A stretch of 64,000 nucleotides of DNA, taken from assembly GCA_016802295.1 (NCBI GenBank), contig JAESIW010000129.1, forward strand, positions 740,511 through 804,510, read 5' to 3'. The translations under genes were made by a program, and so were the position numbers. Positions within the stretch are counted from its first letter, which is position 1, and each line of letters opens with the position of its first letter. Below the pieces are notes generated by a model. The model saw nothing but the letters and a program-made list of their open reading frames with translations. It did not search any database and was not told the DNA's origin. Positions 1 to 12,429 of this stretch are shown here, in pieces. The DNA comes from Brachionus rotundiformis (lineage: Eukaryota; Rotifera; Eurotatoria; Ploima; Brachionidae).

Positions 1-175
1 GTTTAATTTTTAATATGTCGAATTATTGTGCTTCGTTTCTCATAAAGAGCTTCTGTGCATGATTTATTCCTATGCTGCTTTTATAAAATTATTTACCAAA
101 AGTCTAACAAGACAATCATTTATTAGGAGTTGGATCTTTTCATTGTTAAACACGCAAAGATTACCATTTTGTTGC

Positions 176-919
176 CAAACCTTTTCCAAAAACATGGTTG
201 GAGTTTCTTATCGACATCATTAAATATTCAATGTTTAATTATTTAGATTATTTTTACATATTATTATTATTATTAGTAGTAGTAGTATTTATTTCAAAAT
301 TTTATAGAAATGAAAATAGAGTTTGTTGAAATGATTAAAAAACGATGTGCATTAAGTTTGAGATTATCTTTTTCTCTAATTTAAAAATTAATTAGAGTTA
401 AGTTAGATATTTTTTTCATATAAATCCATAAATACATTATTCAAGAAAAGAGTGACATTTTTTTTCATACTCTTATTTTAAAATGCCTACGAGGCCTAAA
501 TTAAAAAATGAAATAATTGAAAAATTATAAATTTGTGTTAAGTTACTGTTTTTTTTGTTGTTGCCAATTTAAATAAAATTAATTAATTATTTTTGTGATA
601 AAATCTAGTATGATTTGATTACCATTTTTTCCAAATCTTACTCAAAGACAACCTTCGGCATATATAAATTTTTATCTTTACTTGTCTATTGTGATATTTG
701 AAGAATTTCTTGATTTTAAAAAAATTCAGGCACGCTTATAAAATGATCAGATTTGGAAACTAAAATCTTGACCAGAATCTATTCCAACCGGGCTTTAATT
801 TTATTCTAGAACAAACCTTTTCCAAAGAGATGGTTTCTTTCTATATCATTAAATATTCTAAGTTTAATTATTTGGATTATTTTTACATATTATTATTAGT
901 AGTAGTATTTATTTCAAAA
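176..919. repeat. imperfect direct repeat pair (176-299 and 812-919)
   Basis: Two copies of about 110-125 bp lie 636 bp apart in the same orientation. Both begin with AAACCTTTTCCAAA, share a block around CATTAAATATTC, and end in a (TTA)n(GTA)n tract followed by TTTATTTCAAAA. They differ by scattered substitutions and in the length of the trinucleotide tract. The trinucleotide end resembles the tails of the non-LTR copies elsewhere in the window, so they may be old element 3' ends; this is inference. Confidence 0.55.
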
Positions 920-3900
920 ATGGTTTATAAAGATATTTTTCTTAATTTTATAATTAATTGTTTTTTAAGTTTTTACTTTTAGGAGATAAATAACATGATT
1001 GTGTAGAAGAAAAAAAAAGTAATCTTTAACCAACACATCACATATTTCAAAGATTTATCATTTATCAGAATTAAGACCTGAAATAAGATCTTAGAAATAT
1101 TGATTTTAAGCCTGCAAGGCCTCGGCTCAAAAAGTGATGTATTTACAGTTTTTTTTCTTATTTAAAATTAAAAACAAGATTATCTTTAATTAAGAGTAAA
1201 ATATTTTTATGTAATAATCAAAATTAGCTAAGCGTAATTTATTATGAGGAACATATATTTATATATAATAATCAAATCAAAACAACTCTAATTTAAAGAC
1301 TTAAATTTCAATTTATTCACTTAATAGTTTTATATAGATAAATTTATTGCCGATTTTGACCGATTTTGATCAACTTCTGTGAAATTTATTATCGACAATC
1401 GAGATTTAAATTATTTATCTATCAATTAAAGTTCAATATTTATCAAAATGCTTAGTATCAAGTCGGTATCGTAATGCGAACTGAAGCTAACTTTGTTCAA
1501 TAACCTAAATAAATTAAAACTAAACAAAAAAAAATCTAGAATAACTTAAAGGATTAATTATTATCAAAAAATATAGCCTTATATATATTTAAAAACGCAT
1601 ACCAACACGATATGTTTATTTGTTAAGCAAAAACTAGACTATAACTAAAATCTAGACCCATTGATTATTAGTTACTAAAATAAATTAAAGAGCATAGAGC
1701 AGTTTTGCCAAAAAGTGGTCCACTTATCTTGGGAGGCAACCAAGACTCGGCACGGGCTGTCTTGCTCGGCCCCAAATCGATTCAATGTACACATTAATCA
1801 TTTTTTCTTGTAATGTATTTTTCATTTCATGCTCGTCGACTCAATCAAACTCTAATTTATACCTAAAAAAAATTTATATATCTTTTTATTTTTCTCTAGG
1901 TTAAATTTACATTGAGAAAAGAAAAAAAATTAAAAAAAAAAAAGGGAGAAAATTTTATTAAAATTTTTTGTGTAATTTTTGTTGTTTTATGTTGGCGTTG
2001 ATTTTTATTTTATCGAAAGGAATTCTCTTTTCAAATTATTTTTTTCTATGATTATTATAAGAAACTATTGGGTAAGAGAAAAAGTTAAAGTAATTGGTAC
2101 ATTTGGTCACCAAAAGCACCAGCTAGCTTGGTGAGCCAAGCAAATGGTTTGGTTAGGCCAAGGGCCGCCAGCAATTAGGGCCCAGGCTCAGTCGAACTCA
2201 AGCCTCAATAAATTTAGATAATAGAAAATGCTTATCTTAATTTAAAACACTCACAACTTCAAGGTGTGAGGCAAGATGCTTTGAAAGTTTAGATTGATGA
2301 AAAGCTAATACACTGAGCAAGCTTGTTTGCCAATATATTAACCAGAGCTATTCGGGTGAAGATAAGAATTAGTTTAAAATTTTTTTTCTAATATTTTTAT
2401 ATTATTATTATAAACAAAGTTTAATTCAAAATTTCAAAATATTTTTTAAGAATGGGGGAAAAATGGCTATTTTTTTTTCTCAGAGCTTTTTCTAACTTGG
2501 CATATTTAGACAGAATAGAGAATTTATTTAATTTTTAAATTTGGTTCAAAAGGCTGTGTTGCCAGTCCGGTAATTTAGTGCCTAAAAAATGTGACAGGAT
2601 GCAATGAGTAATGTGAATGAAATATGCTAATTTATAATTCAATCGATAAGATTTTATATGAAAAGATACAGTCAATTTGAATTAAACCTAGTTTTGATTA
2701 ATTCTGCTCAAAAAATGCCTTTTGACTTGAGTATTTCGTCTAGTATAAACGCGCTTCAGAATCTAAAATACATGTTTTATTTGTTATTTTTGCATTATTG
2801 TTTTCTTTTGGCTTATAAGAATACACAATTTGGTAAATAGTTGTTATTTCTTTTTCGACACTAAAAGCTTATGAATTAGTTGAAATTTTCTCCCATAGTT
2901 TAATTTCAAGACTAGATTTTGCATTGGTATTGTTTGCCAGAGACACCAAGTCTGGCTCATTTTGCCAAAAAGAGCCAACCAAACCAAACCATACCAAACG
3001 ACCGCTTTGGTCAAGTCTAAATTAACTAGATTAATTTGGCAACTTTTTTTTCTTTCTTTTTCGTTCTTTTTTGTTCTTCATTAGAAATTCTAGACACATT
3101 TTTATTTTATTTTAGTTTATTATTTTGAATTATTATGTAAATTTTATAGCTATTTTTATAAGGCAAAAAATTTGATTAATTACTTGGTATTTTTGTTTCT
3201 GTTTTGTTTAGGAAACAGTTTGGTTACCACTCTCTGCTTGAAAGAAAAAAAGAAGGAGTTTTGATTATGCTGGCCTAGTCAACGACGCCCTAGTTTAAAG
3301 ATCAAAAACAAATATGCTATTTAAATAGGCAGTTGTTTTATGCAAAAAGCAATTAGTAATTTAAGCCTTAGTTCAGCTACTTTTAATCGCTGCTTATTAG
3401 AGCTAGATGGAAAAGCTCTGTATCCATGCAGCCAATAAATTATGTACCAAGAGGTGAAATTTGTTCAAAATTCATGTGATCATGAATGATAAAAATTTTA
3501 AGAATTTTTAATCAACAAATATTTGTTTTAATTATTAACCAATGGACTTTGTGTCACTAGAACTAAGCACTTGATGACAAGATCACAATCTAATCTTATC
3601 AGATGCTTATTTGATTCGAAGGCAAACATTGGTAAGTTTGCGCGAACCCTTTGCGATCAGAAACAAGGAATTAATTCAGCTAGAATAATTTTTTTTACCT
3701 ACTAATTAATTATTTGTTTAGAATTATAATTATTAAAGTGATAAATTTAATTTTTTTGATTAATTTTTCAAGTTAAGTGCTCGCTTTTAGGAAATAGCCT
3801 CTCGTCTCACTGTGACCAATTCAGATGCCACTTTTTCATTGTGTTTGTTGGCCAATGTTCGGGGGCTATTCAAAAAAAGCAAGATAAATGGACACATTGA

Positions 3901-4296
3901 TGTTGACAGTGTTTTATTTTTTATTTTAAAAGTTAATTTTTGGGGCCAGATGCATTCAAAATTAGGCTAAAACTTAACCTAAAATCATCCATTCAATCCG
4001 AACCATGTTCGCTAGCATTTCTTAAAATATCTTTGAGAAACAAATCACTCCGACCTGGTACATACATTGCCGTACAAACTCTTTTTTCATTTTCTATTCA
4101 TTTTGAACACTTATCATAAAGAAAAAAAATAAGAAAAGAGTTTATTTAATAAGTTTATATTTAATTTTATTTTTAGCTTTAGTCTAAATTGAGAACGAGC
4201 ATGCACACGAGCACATTTATTTAGATTTAAGTCAGACAAGCTGTGCATTTTAATGTAAAATGGAGCCGTGGCAATGGCAATGCTCGGACCTGGCAC

Positions 4297-4306
4297 GTCA
4301 CGTGAC
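4297..4306. promoter_or_regulatory. palindromic E-box (GTCACGTGAC) upstream of MATH-BTB gene
   Basis: A perfect 10-bp palindrome with a CACGTG core, in a locally GC-richer patch about 470 bp upstream of the ATG at 4774. TCACGTGA is the preferred site of bHLH-ZIP factors (USF, MITF/TFE type). Function here is inferred from sequence and position only. Confidence 0.3.
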
Positions 4307-4773
4307 CAAAAATGGGAAAGATAACATCTAAATTTGATTAATTTTCAAGTGTAATTCAAGTTTAGAAACTAAAATTTATTTCTAGATTTAAAGAAGCCTC
4401 TTGTAAATTTGGAAAAATTAGCATAATTTGCTCTCATTTGCGGCTTAAAGAGCCAACAAGTTAAAAAATTTTTTTTTTTAATATATATATATATTATTAT
4501 CTTTAATTTTTAATTTTTAATTTAAATCCGAAAATCTCCTTTAATTTTCTGATGAAAAAAAAAATAATTTTTTATCTCTTTGTGTGAAGTGTTTATTTTC
4601 TTATAAAGATCACTGAAGCATGGATATATTAAGAAAAAAATAGACAACAACAAAAAAAGAAAAAAAAAAAATGAATAAATAATTTTTATTTTTAAATTAA
4701 TTAGAAAAAAAAATGAATTAAAAATTGTCCAAGCAATTGGCAAAGAAGAAAACGCTTTAGGACCAGATAAACA

Positions 4774-6381
4774 ATGAGTACAACGCCGTCTTCGTCGTCG
4801 AGTAGCCGCTCGGAGCCGGCACAGAGCAGCACGGCCATCCAGCTCGGAGTAGGAGTGGCCTCGTACTCGTCGTTCAGCTCGCGGCCGCATTCGAGCTCGA
4901 TCAGCGTGCCACAGGCGTGCGCCAACCGCAACTACTACCAGCCAGACCAACTGTTCGACTCGTCGTCGTCCTCCTCGCCGCCCTCCTCCTCGTCCAACTT
5001 CCACTCGTGCTCAAACTTCCAAATAAACAACTCGAACGTGACCGTGACGCTGATCACGGCCACGCCGCTCACCACCCTGACCACGCCGCTCATTCCCATA
5101 GTCCAGCAATTGAACAGCCTGACGCAGAGCGCCCCGGCGGCCTCGCCCTCCTCTGCGCCCATTCAAAACTGCTTCATAAACCAGCTGCCGTGCAGCTCGT
5201 CGGTGGGCTCGTCGTCGGCGCCGCCCGCCTCCGACTGGTTCACCTACGAGTACCAGCTGGACAACATAGAATCGCTGATCAGGTCCCACGAGAGCCACCA
5301 GGGCTTTGTGCAGAGCCCCGTGTTCGCCTTTAGCCACTCGGAGCACGCCAAACAGGCCTCCAATTGGCGCCTAATCTTCTACCCGAACGGCGCCGGCTCC
5401 GACTGCAAGAACTTTCTCAGCATTTTCCTCAAGTACATGTCCGACGAGCCGGTCAAAATCCAAATGATGTTCTCCATAGTGGACAACAACAACGACGACG
5501 TCTATGTAAAGTATACTGTAAATAAATTTCAAAAATCGAACGACTGGGGCTTCAAGCAGTTGATACACAAGAACGCCATTTTGCACCAACGGCAAAAGTT
5601 CCTCAAGAGCAACAGTGGCTTGCTGGTCAGGGTCAAGATGCGCCTGGACGAGCACAAAAACGACTACTTGAAAAAGCTAAGCGACAATTTGCACTATTGT
5701 CGCTTGTTGTCGGAGAATTTTAGTCAATTTTACCAGCCGAGTGAGGCGGGCGCCGTTGCCGCCGAGCCGAGCACGTCAAGTCAGGCGTCGTGCTCGTCTG
5801 TGGCGTCCAGTGTGCACGAGTACGAGTCAAACTACCACGACCTAGTGCTGTTGGTGAGGAGCGACGAGGCGCACAGAGAGGCGCCGATGGCAAAGCGCGC
5901 CCGACTCGAGCACTTTGTCGAGTTCAAGGCGCACAAGTGCGTGCTGGCGGCGCGCTCGCCCGTCTTCAAGGCCATGTTCAACTACAAGCTCAAGGAAAAC
6001 TTGACCAACCGCGTGATCATCGAGGACTGCCGGCCCGAGGTCGTCCGCGCCATGCTCAACTATATCTACACGGCCCACTTGCCCGACCAGGCCAAGCTGA
6101 TCGCGTTCGATCTGTACATAGCTGCTGAGAAATACTTCATCGAATCTCTCAAGATCAAGTGCCGCGAGTACCTTGTCGAGCTTATTAGTCTCGACAATTG
6201 CATCCAATTGTACATACTGGCCGAAATGTACAACGATTCAATGCTACGTAAACAGTCGCTCAAGTTTATAAACGAAAATATTGACAAGGTTACACAGCAC
6301 AGCGAATGGAACGACTTTATGACCAATTATCCGCACTTTTTTACCAACGCATTTATTCGTATATGTAAAAAAGACTTCTGA
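4774..6381 (+). CDS. MATH-BTB (SPOP/TDPOZ-like) Cullin-3 adaptor
   Basis: Intronless 535-residue frame, start ATG at 4774 in context AACAATGAG. Residues 1-150 are low complexity with serine runs. About 154-295 resembles a MATH substrate-binding fold (starts DWFTYEYQLDN). A BTB/POZ domain runs about 353-462, with FKAHKCVLAARSPVFKAMF as the hallmark helix block, followed by a short BACK-like helical tail to residue 535. MATH-BTB proteins bring substrates to Cullin-3 ubiquitin ligases, often in the nucleus. The polyserine head is unusual for SPOP, which starts near its MATH domain. The frame is far richer in G and C than its surroundings and has no intron, unlike most multi-domain genes here, which may mean a retrogene or strong codon bias. 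A candidate AATAAA signal lies at 6433. BTB call is firm; MATH call is likely. Confidence 0.88.
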   Translation: MSTTPSSSSSSRSEPAQSSTAIQLGVGVASYSSFSSRPHSSSISVPQACANRNYYQPDQLFDSSSSSSPPSSSSNFHSCSNFQINNSNVTVTLITATPLTTLTTPLIPIVQQLNSLTQSAPAASPSSAPIQNCFINQLPCSSSVGSSSAPPASDWFTYEYQLDNIESLIRSHESHQGFVQSPVFAFSHSEHAKQASNWRLIFYPNGAGSDCKNFLSIFLKYMSDEPVKIQMMFSIVDNNNDDVYVKYTVNKFQKSNDWGFKQLIHKNAILHQRQKFLKSNSGLLVRVKMRLDEHKNDYLKKLSDNLHYCRLLSENFSQFYQPSEAGAVAAEPSTSSQASCSSVASSVHEYESNYHDLVLLVRSDEAHREAPMAKRARLEHFVEFKAHKCVLAARSPVFKAMFNYKLKENLTNRVIIEDCRPEVVRAMLNYIYTAHLPDQAKLIAFDLYIAAEKYFIESLKIKCREYLVELISLDNCIQLYILAEMYNDSMLRKQSLKFINENIDKVTQHSEWNDFMTNYPHFFTNAFIRICKKDF

Positions 6382-6904
6382 GGGCCACAAGACCAACACC
6401 AAACCATCACCAAGCCATCACCAATTACACAGAATAAATAAGAATTTAAAATTTAAAGAAAATTATTTGTTAATAATTAAACAACAACAGCAACAAAAAT
6501 ATATTTATATATATATATATATGTTTATTTATTTATATAAGTTAATTGAATGAGTTTAACTTTGCCAATCCAATCAGTGTATACTTAAATGGTGTAGTTT
6601 ATTTTTTTTTTTTGGGGAATTAATTTTTTTGCTTTTGAGCCATCTTTTATTATATTTGTTGGTGGTGACCAAAACCATTATAAATATTATATATTTTTGT
6701 TTTTTTTTTTTTTCGCTTTTGCTTTAAAAATCAATGTTAATGATTATGTTTTTAATTTTAGTTGGTCAAAATTTACCATTTTGAGAAAAATAAATAAATA
6801 TTTGAAAAAAAAAGTCTTTTATTATAAGTTTAATTTGGTTATTAATGCTGACGTAGCATTAACTTGTCTAACACTCTTTAAGCCATAAAAAAAAATGTTT
6901 TTTT
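6382..6904. other. 3' flank of MATH-BTB gene, AT-rich
   Basis: Contains the probable poly(A) signal AATAAA at 6433-6438, a (TA)n tract around 6498-6525 and long T runs near 6602 and 6700. No coding sequence seen. Confidence 0.6.
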
Positions 6905-7752
6905 CTGTGTATAAATGACCTGCCTGACATGAAATTGTTTGCAGATGGCTTAAAAATACTTGGGAAAGATCTGGATTCAGACTAAATGAGAGGCATAAAT
7001 ATGAGGCAAGATGCGGTTAAAGCAACTCAATTACATTAACGACCACAGAGTGTGAGAGAGATCTAGGAGTGATGGTCTTATCAGATTTAAAGTGTACCTT
7101 CCATGCAAATATTGCTTGTGCGAAAGCGAATAAATTCTAAAGCGTACTTTCACAAGAAGAAAGAAAAGATTATGGTTAAGGAGAGACTTCCCCTAGACTA
7201 TGCAGTGCAGATTTGGAGTCCAAGTATGAAAAAAAATGTGATGCGTTAGAGAAGGTACAAGAGAGGGCGACAAAAATACCTATGACTCTAAGAAATATGT
7301 CGTATGAAATGAGCTTGGCTAAACTGGGTTTGACAAGGCTTAGTGAAAGAAGAACTAGAGGAGACTTGATTGAAATGTACAAATTAGTCAATGGATCAGA
7401 AAAAGTGGACCTGGTCAGAGATTTGTCGAAAAGATCAGAAAACAAGGCTGCTGCCGCAGCGTTGAGAGGGAATAGCATCAGAGTTCAAAGAGAAAGTTTA
7501 TCTGTTCAAGTTAGAAACGATTTTGCTGCTGCGGTTAGCACCAGGCATACTTTTCTCTCAAACAGTATAGTTCCACATTGGAATAGGTTGCCAGAAGATG
7601 TGGTTAAATCTAAATCAACTGCTTGTTTCAAAGAGTCTTTAGACAAAGTCAGTAGAAACGACTGCTACATCTCCAAACAACCTAATGGCGGTGATGGGCT
7701 CAGACATTCTCCATATTAGATGTGGCAGCCAGAACTAATACTACTACTACTA
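6905..7752 (+). pseudogene. 5'-truncated non-LTR retrotransposon, reverse transcriptase C-terminal part
   Basis: Fragments in shifting frames spell the end of a CR1/jockey-type reverse transcriptase. A degraded catalytic box (FADG where FADD is expected) sits near 6940, then CERDLGVMVLSDLK near 7050, then an open frame at 7213-7719. That frame has the typical tail motifs ERATKIP, RRTRGDLIEMYK and VPHWNRLPEDVV. The copy ends in an ACT trinucleotide run at about 7739-7752. There are at least two frame breaks and no endonuclease part, so it is a dead insertion. The similarity is from recognising the family pattern; no search was run. Confidence 0.8.
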
Positions 7753-8263
7753 AGAAGAGAAAGCATTATTAAATCTTGTATCCAGTGACAAATTGGTCAA
7801 ATATGTTTATACAGTTGGGACGCTCTAATCAGAATGTTTAACTACGTTCGAATTAAAAAATTTGGGCAATGAATTTTAGATTTTTTTTTTAAATAAAATT
7901 TATTGAATCAATTTTATACTTAAAACAGACTGAGAAACAATAAAATTTTACAATGAAAAAAATTAAATTTTTTAAAAATAATTTACAACTGAATTTTGAC
8001 TTTCAACTCTTTTTTCAAAAATATGCTATAAACCTTTATTTTTTATGTTTAAGAGCTGTTAGGATCTGGTGGTTCGCAGTTATAACACAAATAAAGAGAT
8101 GAACTTATTATATAATAGAGAAAGTTAACTAAATAATAGAAAGAAATAATAAATAAAAATCAAAAACAGTAAAAAACCAATAAAAACCAACTACTAGCTA
8201 TTTTATACATTTTTTAAATACTATTACTTGCTTCCGCAGCAGATCATAGTATTGCACTTTAAG
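7753..8263. other. AT-rich spacer, nothing recognised
   Basis: Homopolymer-rich DNA between two retrotransposon relics of opposite orientation. No coding frame or repeat structure stands out. Confidence 0.5.
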
Positions 8264-8539
8264 TTAAAAACATTTAAATTGGCTGGAGTTGGTGTTGTAG
8301 TTATTGAGAGAACTTCGCTGTAAATATATGTTTACTGCCAAATAAGACAATATGAGACAATACACTCTGATTCTATTCCCTCTTATTTTCGCTGGCGGAC
8401 TTTTTATTACTGATCTATTTACCAGATCTCTGACCAGGTTTACCATTTCTAGTCCATTCACTATTTTGTACATTTCGATCAAATCTCTTCTCACTCTTTT
8501 TTCACTAAACTTTGTCAAACCCACTCTAGCTAGCCTCAA
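8264..8539 (-). pseudogene. short non-LTR reverse transcriptase tail fragment
   Basis: The first half of this minus-strand frame reads GLTKFSEKRVRRDLIEMYK then VNLVRDLVNRS. It parallels the tail of the copy at 7213-7719 (GLTRLSERRTRGDLIEMYK, VDLVRDLSKRS). From about 8380 down the resemblance fades. It is a small inverted relic of the same family and carries no start codon of its own. Confidence 0.7.
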
Positions 8540-11500
8540 TACATTGATTCATTAATATTTTTCAAAGTTTTTTTTATAAAGCTAAATGCATTCTGTTCGA
8601 TGTCTTTTTTATTTACCACTTTTGCCATTCATAGCTACCAAATGTTCTCATTCGAATTTCAAATAATATAAATAGATCACTCCTGCCACAGGGATCATGA
8701 ATTTAACTATAAACCACAGAGGCATGAAATTATTGTTTGGCACACAAAAAATACCAATCTGAGAAGCATTATATTCCAAAGTTTGACAATATTTTTTTTT
8801 TCATTAGCTTTAATTACTCAACCATTAATTGACTTTAGAACTTAAATAAAATATAAAGAATTACTAATTTGAAAATCAGATATTTTTGTTTTTAATTAAA
8901 AAAAAATTTTGGGCATTTTAAATTGCCTTTGTCGCTTAGGTTAAGTCAAGGAGGATTTTAAATTTAAGACCAGTAAACCTATCATTTTTTTATACATATT
9001 TAGTAAGATCAAATTTCAATAAATGTCTTGTTCAATTCTTAGTTACCAAATCAAAACGATGGTCTAAAATTTAAATTTTTTTATTCGAAACCATTATCTT
9101 TTAAATTTTGCCTAAATGAACCATTAAAAAATAGATATTTAAAAACATGGATCATAGATAACCTAATTAAGAACCTTGTGTTCTGCTTAATAGAAAATTG
9201 AACTGAAAGTTATCAAATAATGTTATTTTTTCTGTAATTGTTAAGCAATTTAAAAATATTATATTTAATGCATAATATTTCAACAAGGTCTTTTTTAAAA
9301 TAGTCAATATTATTAATAATTTTTTTACTAAAAGAAATAAAATAAATAAATAATTGTTAAGCAATATCAATAAACTTTAGCATTTTCCATAAACATCTCT
9401 TTGAAAATAGAGAAAAGAAAATAAATTTTTAAAAGCTTATAAAAATTTTTTAATTCAAAACTACTGTTCTTAGCACAAAAGCCTGCCAGTTTTTCTCTAT
9501 TTTTATTATTATTATTTTATTTTTATATATAAGTATATTAGATTTTGTTGTTTTATTTATTAAAAGTTTTCTAGACAAAATAATTGAAAGCATATGCAAT
9601 CAACATGAGAAGAGTTTTTTTATAATTAAATTAAAATTATCTATGCAATCATAAAGATACTAAAAAACAATATTAAAAAAACTTGTTATAAATACTCAAG
9701 TTCTCAATAAAATTAAATTCAAATCATCTAATATATGTCATAATTTCGTCACTTTTCTTATCATGGTTTAATTCAGTATTGAAAAATATACCTGGCGTTT
9801 ATTTTAAGTATAAATTTATTTTCTTTAATCAAAAAATAACTTTAAACTTAAATTAGAATTATATAATTTCAAATTATTAGTTATATATTTCATAAAAGGT
9901 TAATTAAGTATCTAAAATAATTAAAGCTGTGTTTTATAATTGCCGCATAGCATAATTCAGCCCCCAAAAAGAGCGTACTTTCTAAGATTTCTCCATAATA
10001 TATTAAGAGTTTAAATAAGATTTTTTTTCATAGATAAACTAATATTTATTTGGTCATGTTTATCAAATTAAATTAAAGAGCTTATCTCATCTGATTTAAT
10101 ATTTCTATTGATAAAAATAAAAATAAATATCTATTTATTTTGAAAATAAATATTTAGTATTTATAAATCATTCTATTGAGAAAACTAAATCTTCAAATTA
10201 TGATTAATAATATTAAGACTTTGAAATTTATTCAACATTAATTTAGAAAACTAATTAAGGAAAATAAAGTGAATTTTACGAAATTTACTAAGTATGGTTT
10301 TTAAATAAATTGCATAGACAAAATAAAATTAAATAAATTTAATTAAAAGACTAGACTTTTCAAAAATATTTCTTTTGGCTTATAAATTATATCTACTTAG
10401 TTTTTGGGATTTAAATTTTTTGATTACTTCCTTTTAAAAGTCTACCTTAAATTAAAGCTTGTCTTGGATGGTTTTGAGCCTAAGTTTGCGATAGGCTTCA
10501 GCTAAAATAAAGAAGCTTTATAAAATATATTTAACATATTTTTTATTTAAATTAAAAACAAAAATTTTCATAAGATTCCTGGATGCTTGTTGTTTGGGTA
10601 AAAATTTTGGTTTCTAAATATAGATCCTTATTTTGGTTGCTACTACTACTTGGTAGATAATAAAATTGATAATTTTTTCCTTAAATATTTATTTTTTAAG
10701 TTAAAAGATTTAATTTATTTTAGTAAATTTTAAAAAAATTACTTAAAATGATAAAGTTAAATTGTTAAAGATTAGATAATTTTATTTTCTATTTTGATTC
10801 TCATTCAAATGTTATATCAACATAATAGAATAATAAAGATTTTTATTCTAAGCTGAAAAATATCACCAAAAAATGTATTATCATTATGAAGATTAATAAA
10901 TTTTGAAATTTAAATCAGACTGCTTTTTAATCAATTTTTTCTATTTCAGCCAAATGAATTTTAATTAAATAATTAATTCTATTAATATACTTAAAATTTT
11001 TCAAGTATTTAATTAAAGTCAGATTTTAGAACTTAATTTTTTTGTTTTTTTGAAATAAAAAACATGGTTTCCAATACATAAATGTTGCACTCAAAATATT
11101 AAGTATGTGGAAAAAAATTAAAAACTTTTAATTTTTGGTTAATGATTCTTGAAAACTATAAATTAAAAGTAGCATTCTTTAATTTATAAAAATAATTCAT
11201 TTTCAAAATAAAAACTAATTATTAAATTAACAATTTTTAATTTAATTAAATAATGATAATAATTATGAGAGAGAAAACCTTACTATTTGTATCCATTTTA
11301 TGGGAAGTCATTTAAATTGGCTGCTATTTCCTTTATGAAATTGTTTAATTGCTACTCAAGTTTTTGATTTGATTACCAAGATTACCATGAATTTGATTAC
11401 GATGTATCTATTAAAGGGCCAGTCAGATTAGCTTTTTTTTGAAGATGGTGAAATGGAAAGGATCCAGAACGTTCCCTTGACTGAGATTTTTTGGTCTGAA

Positions 11501-11690
11501 CCAATTTATCTGCGCTTCTTAAAAATGGGAAAATTTTATTGAAAGTAATTTGATCATCAATTGACCAAGACTTTTTATGAAAATATGTACTCTTAAATCA
11601 GACCTTCATCCTTTTATCATAATATTTTTCATAAATTAGTCAATTTTAGGGAAATATTCTGATCTTGAAATCTTCATTAGCAAAGATCAA
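8540..11690. other. 3.1-kb AT-rich region, no gene recognised
   Basis: Both strands read. Open frames are short and made of low-complexity Asn, Lys, Ile and Phe runs, as expected by chance at this base composition. No inverted or tandem repeat of note. A candidate for deep intergenic sequence or the non-coding part of an unrecognised gene. Confidence 0.5.
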
Positions 11691-11696
11691 TGTTAT

Positions 11697-11990
11697 AATA
11701 TGCAAGTGAACAAATCATCTACAAAGGTTAATTCCATGCTTGGGCTCATGAAAAGGACATTTGTCTCAAGAGACGCTTTTATTTGGAGTAAACTATTCAA
11801 AACATATGTGAGACCTCTTGAATATTGAAATACACTTGAAAAATGTCACAGAATTCAAGATTGATGAATTTCAATGGCTTGAGAAAACTCTCTTGAGAAA
11901 GGCTACTTCGCCAACTTCGGCAGAACAAGAAACTGTTAGAAGAAGGGGTAAACCAAAAGGTTCAAAAAACAAAAAAAAAAACACAGTTTA
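11697..11990 (+). pseudogene. non-LTR reverse transcriptase scrap followed by AT-hook-like tail
   Basis: Starting at 11697 a short frame contains NSMLGLMKRTFVSRDAF and KLFKTYVRPLEY, the thumb/connection motif of non-LTR reverse transcriptases; it stops at a TGA near 11827. About 100 bp on, a different frame (11925-11990) ends RRRGKPKGSKNKKKNTV then a stop. That is an AT-hook-like basic motif (RGKPKGSKNK) seen in some transposon proteins. The two may come from different elements. Confidence 0.6.
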
Positions 11991-12386
11991 ATTAGTCATT
12001 TATTCTTAACCGAAACAATTTAATTATCTTTAAAATTTTTCTAGTCTTTTTATTGAATTTTTAAAAAAATAATGCCGCAACAGAACTTAAATTTTATTAT
12101 TTTTTAAATCGAAAAAAAAAAATGAATTTTTTAATATTTTTATTTCTTAATCTTTGATGCTGCACCAAAGGCATAATTAGAAAAATTTATTTTTTATTTT
12201 AAAATCGAGTCTTGATGACGCATTAAACTAAGGGTTTCAGTGTTTGATGCGGGCCTAGACGCGTGATTACGCTATTAGATCATGCGCTCAAATTTAACAA
12301 AATTATAGCATGGGCAAGATGTACTGGTCCAAAGACGTGTTTTAACTTGTGGTACAGCATATTTTAGTTTTTTTAATTTTAACAAG
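11991..12386. other. AT-rich spacer between repeats
   Basis: Separates the reverse transcriptase scrap from the 43-bp repeat. GC rises slightly around 12240-12350 but no frame or motif is recognisable. Confidence 0.45.
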
Positions 12387-12429
12387 TCAAATGATTAGGA
12401 GTAGTAGTTCCTGCGGTATAGTGATTTAT
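12387..12429. repeat. 43-bp direct repeat, copy 1 (possible target-site duplication)
   Basis: An exact 43-bp match to 13619-13661 in the same orientation, including GATTAGGAGTAGTAGTTCC. The flanks outside both copies differ. The pair brackets a 1,189-bp segment carrying the 5' part of a non-LTR element, so a long target-site duplication is the simplest reading. Confidence 0.8.

Larger units (their letters stand above)
1..4773. other. non-coding AT-rich region upstream of the MATH-BTB gene
   Basis: No convincing coding sequence on either strand; the few short open frames lack domain character and use non-ATG starts. It holds homopolymer A/T runs, (TTA)n/(GTA)n microsatellites near 259-290 and 890-912, and an imperfect duplication at 176-299/812-919. 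The last 500 bases probably include the promoter and 5' UTR of the gene starting at 4774. Confidence 0.7.

Noticed and set aside
26..223. 65-residue plus-strand frame at the window start
   Set aside because: Starts at TTG, low complexity, no family resemblance.
4522..5655. Several long minus- and plus-strand open frames overlapping the MATH-BTB gene
   Set aside because: They are Arg/Val/Leu/Ala-rich shadows of the GC-rich, Ser-coding true frame, with no domain features and no separate start context.
9167..9370. Minus-strand frame rich in Leu/Ile/Asn
   Set aside because: Composition is that of random AT-rich sequence; no start context or motif.
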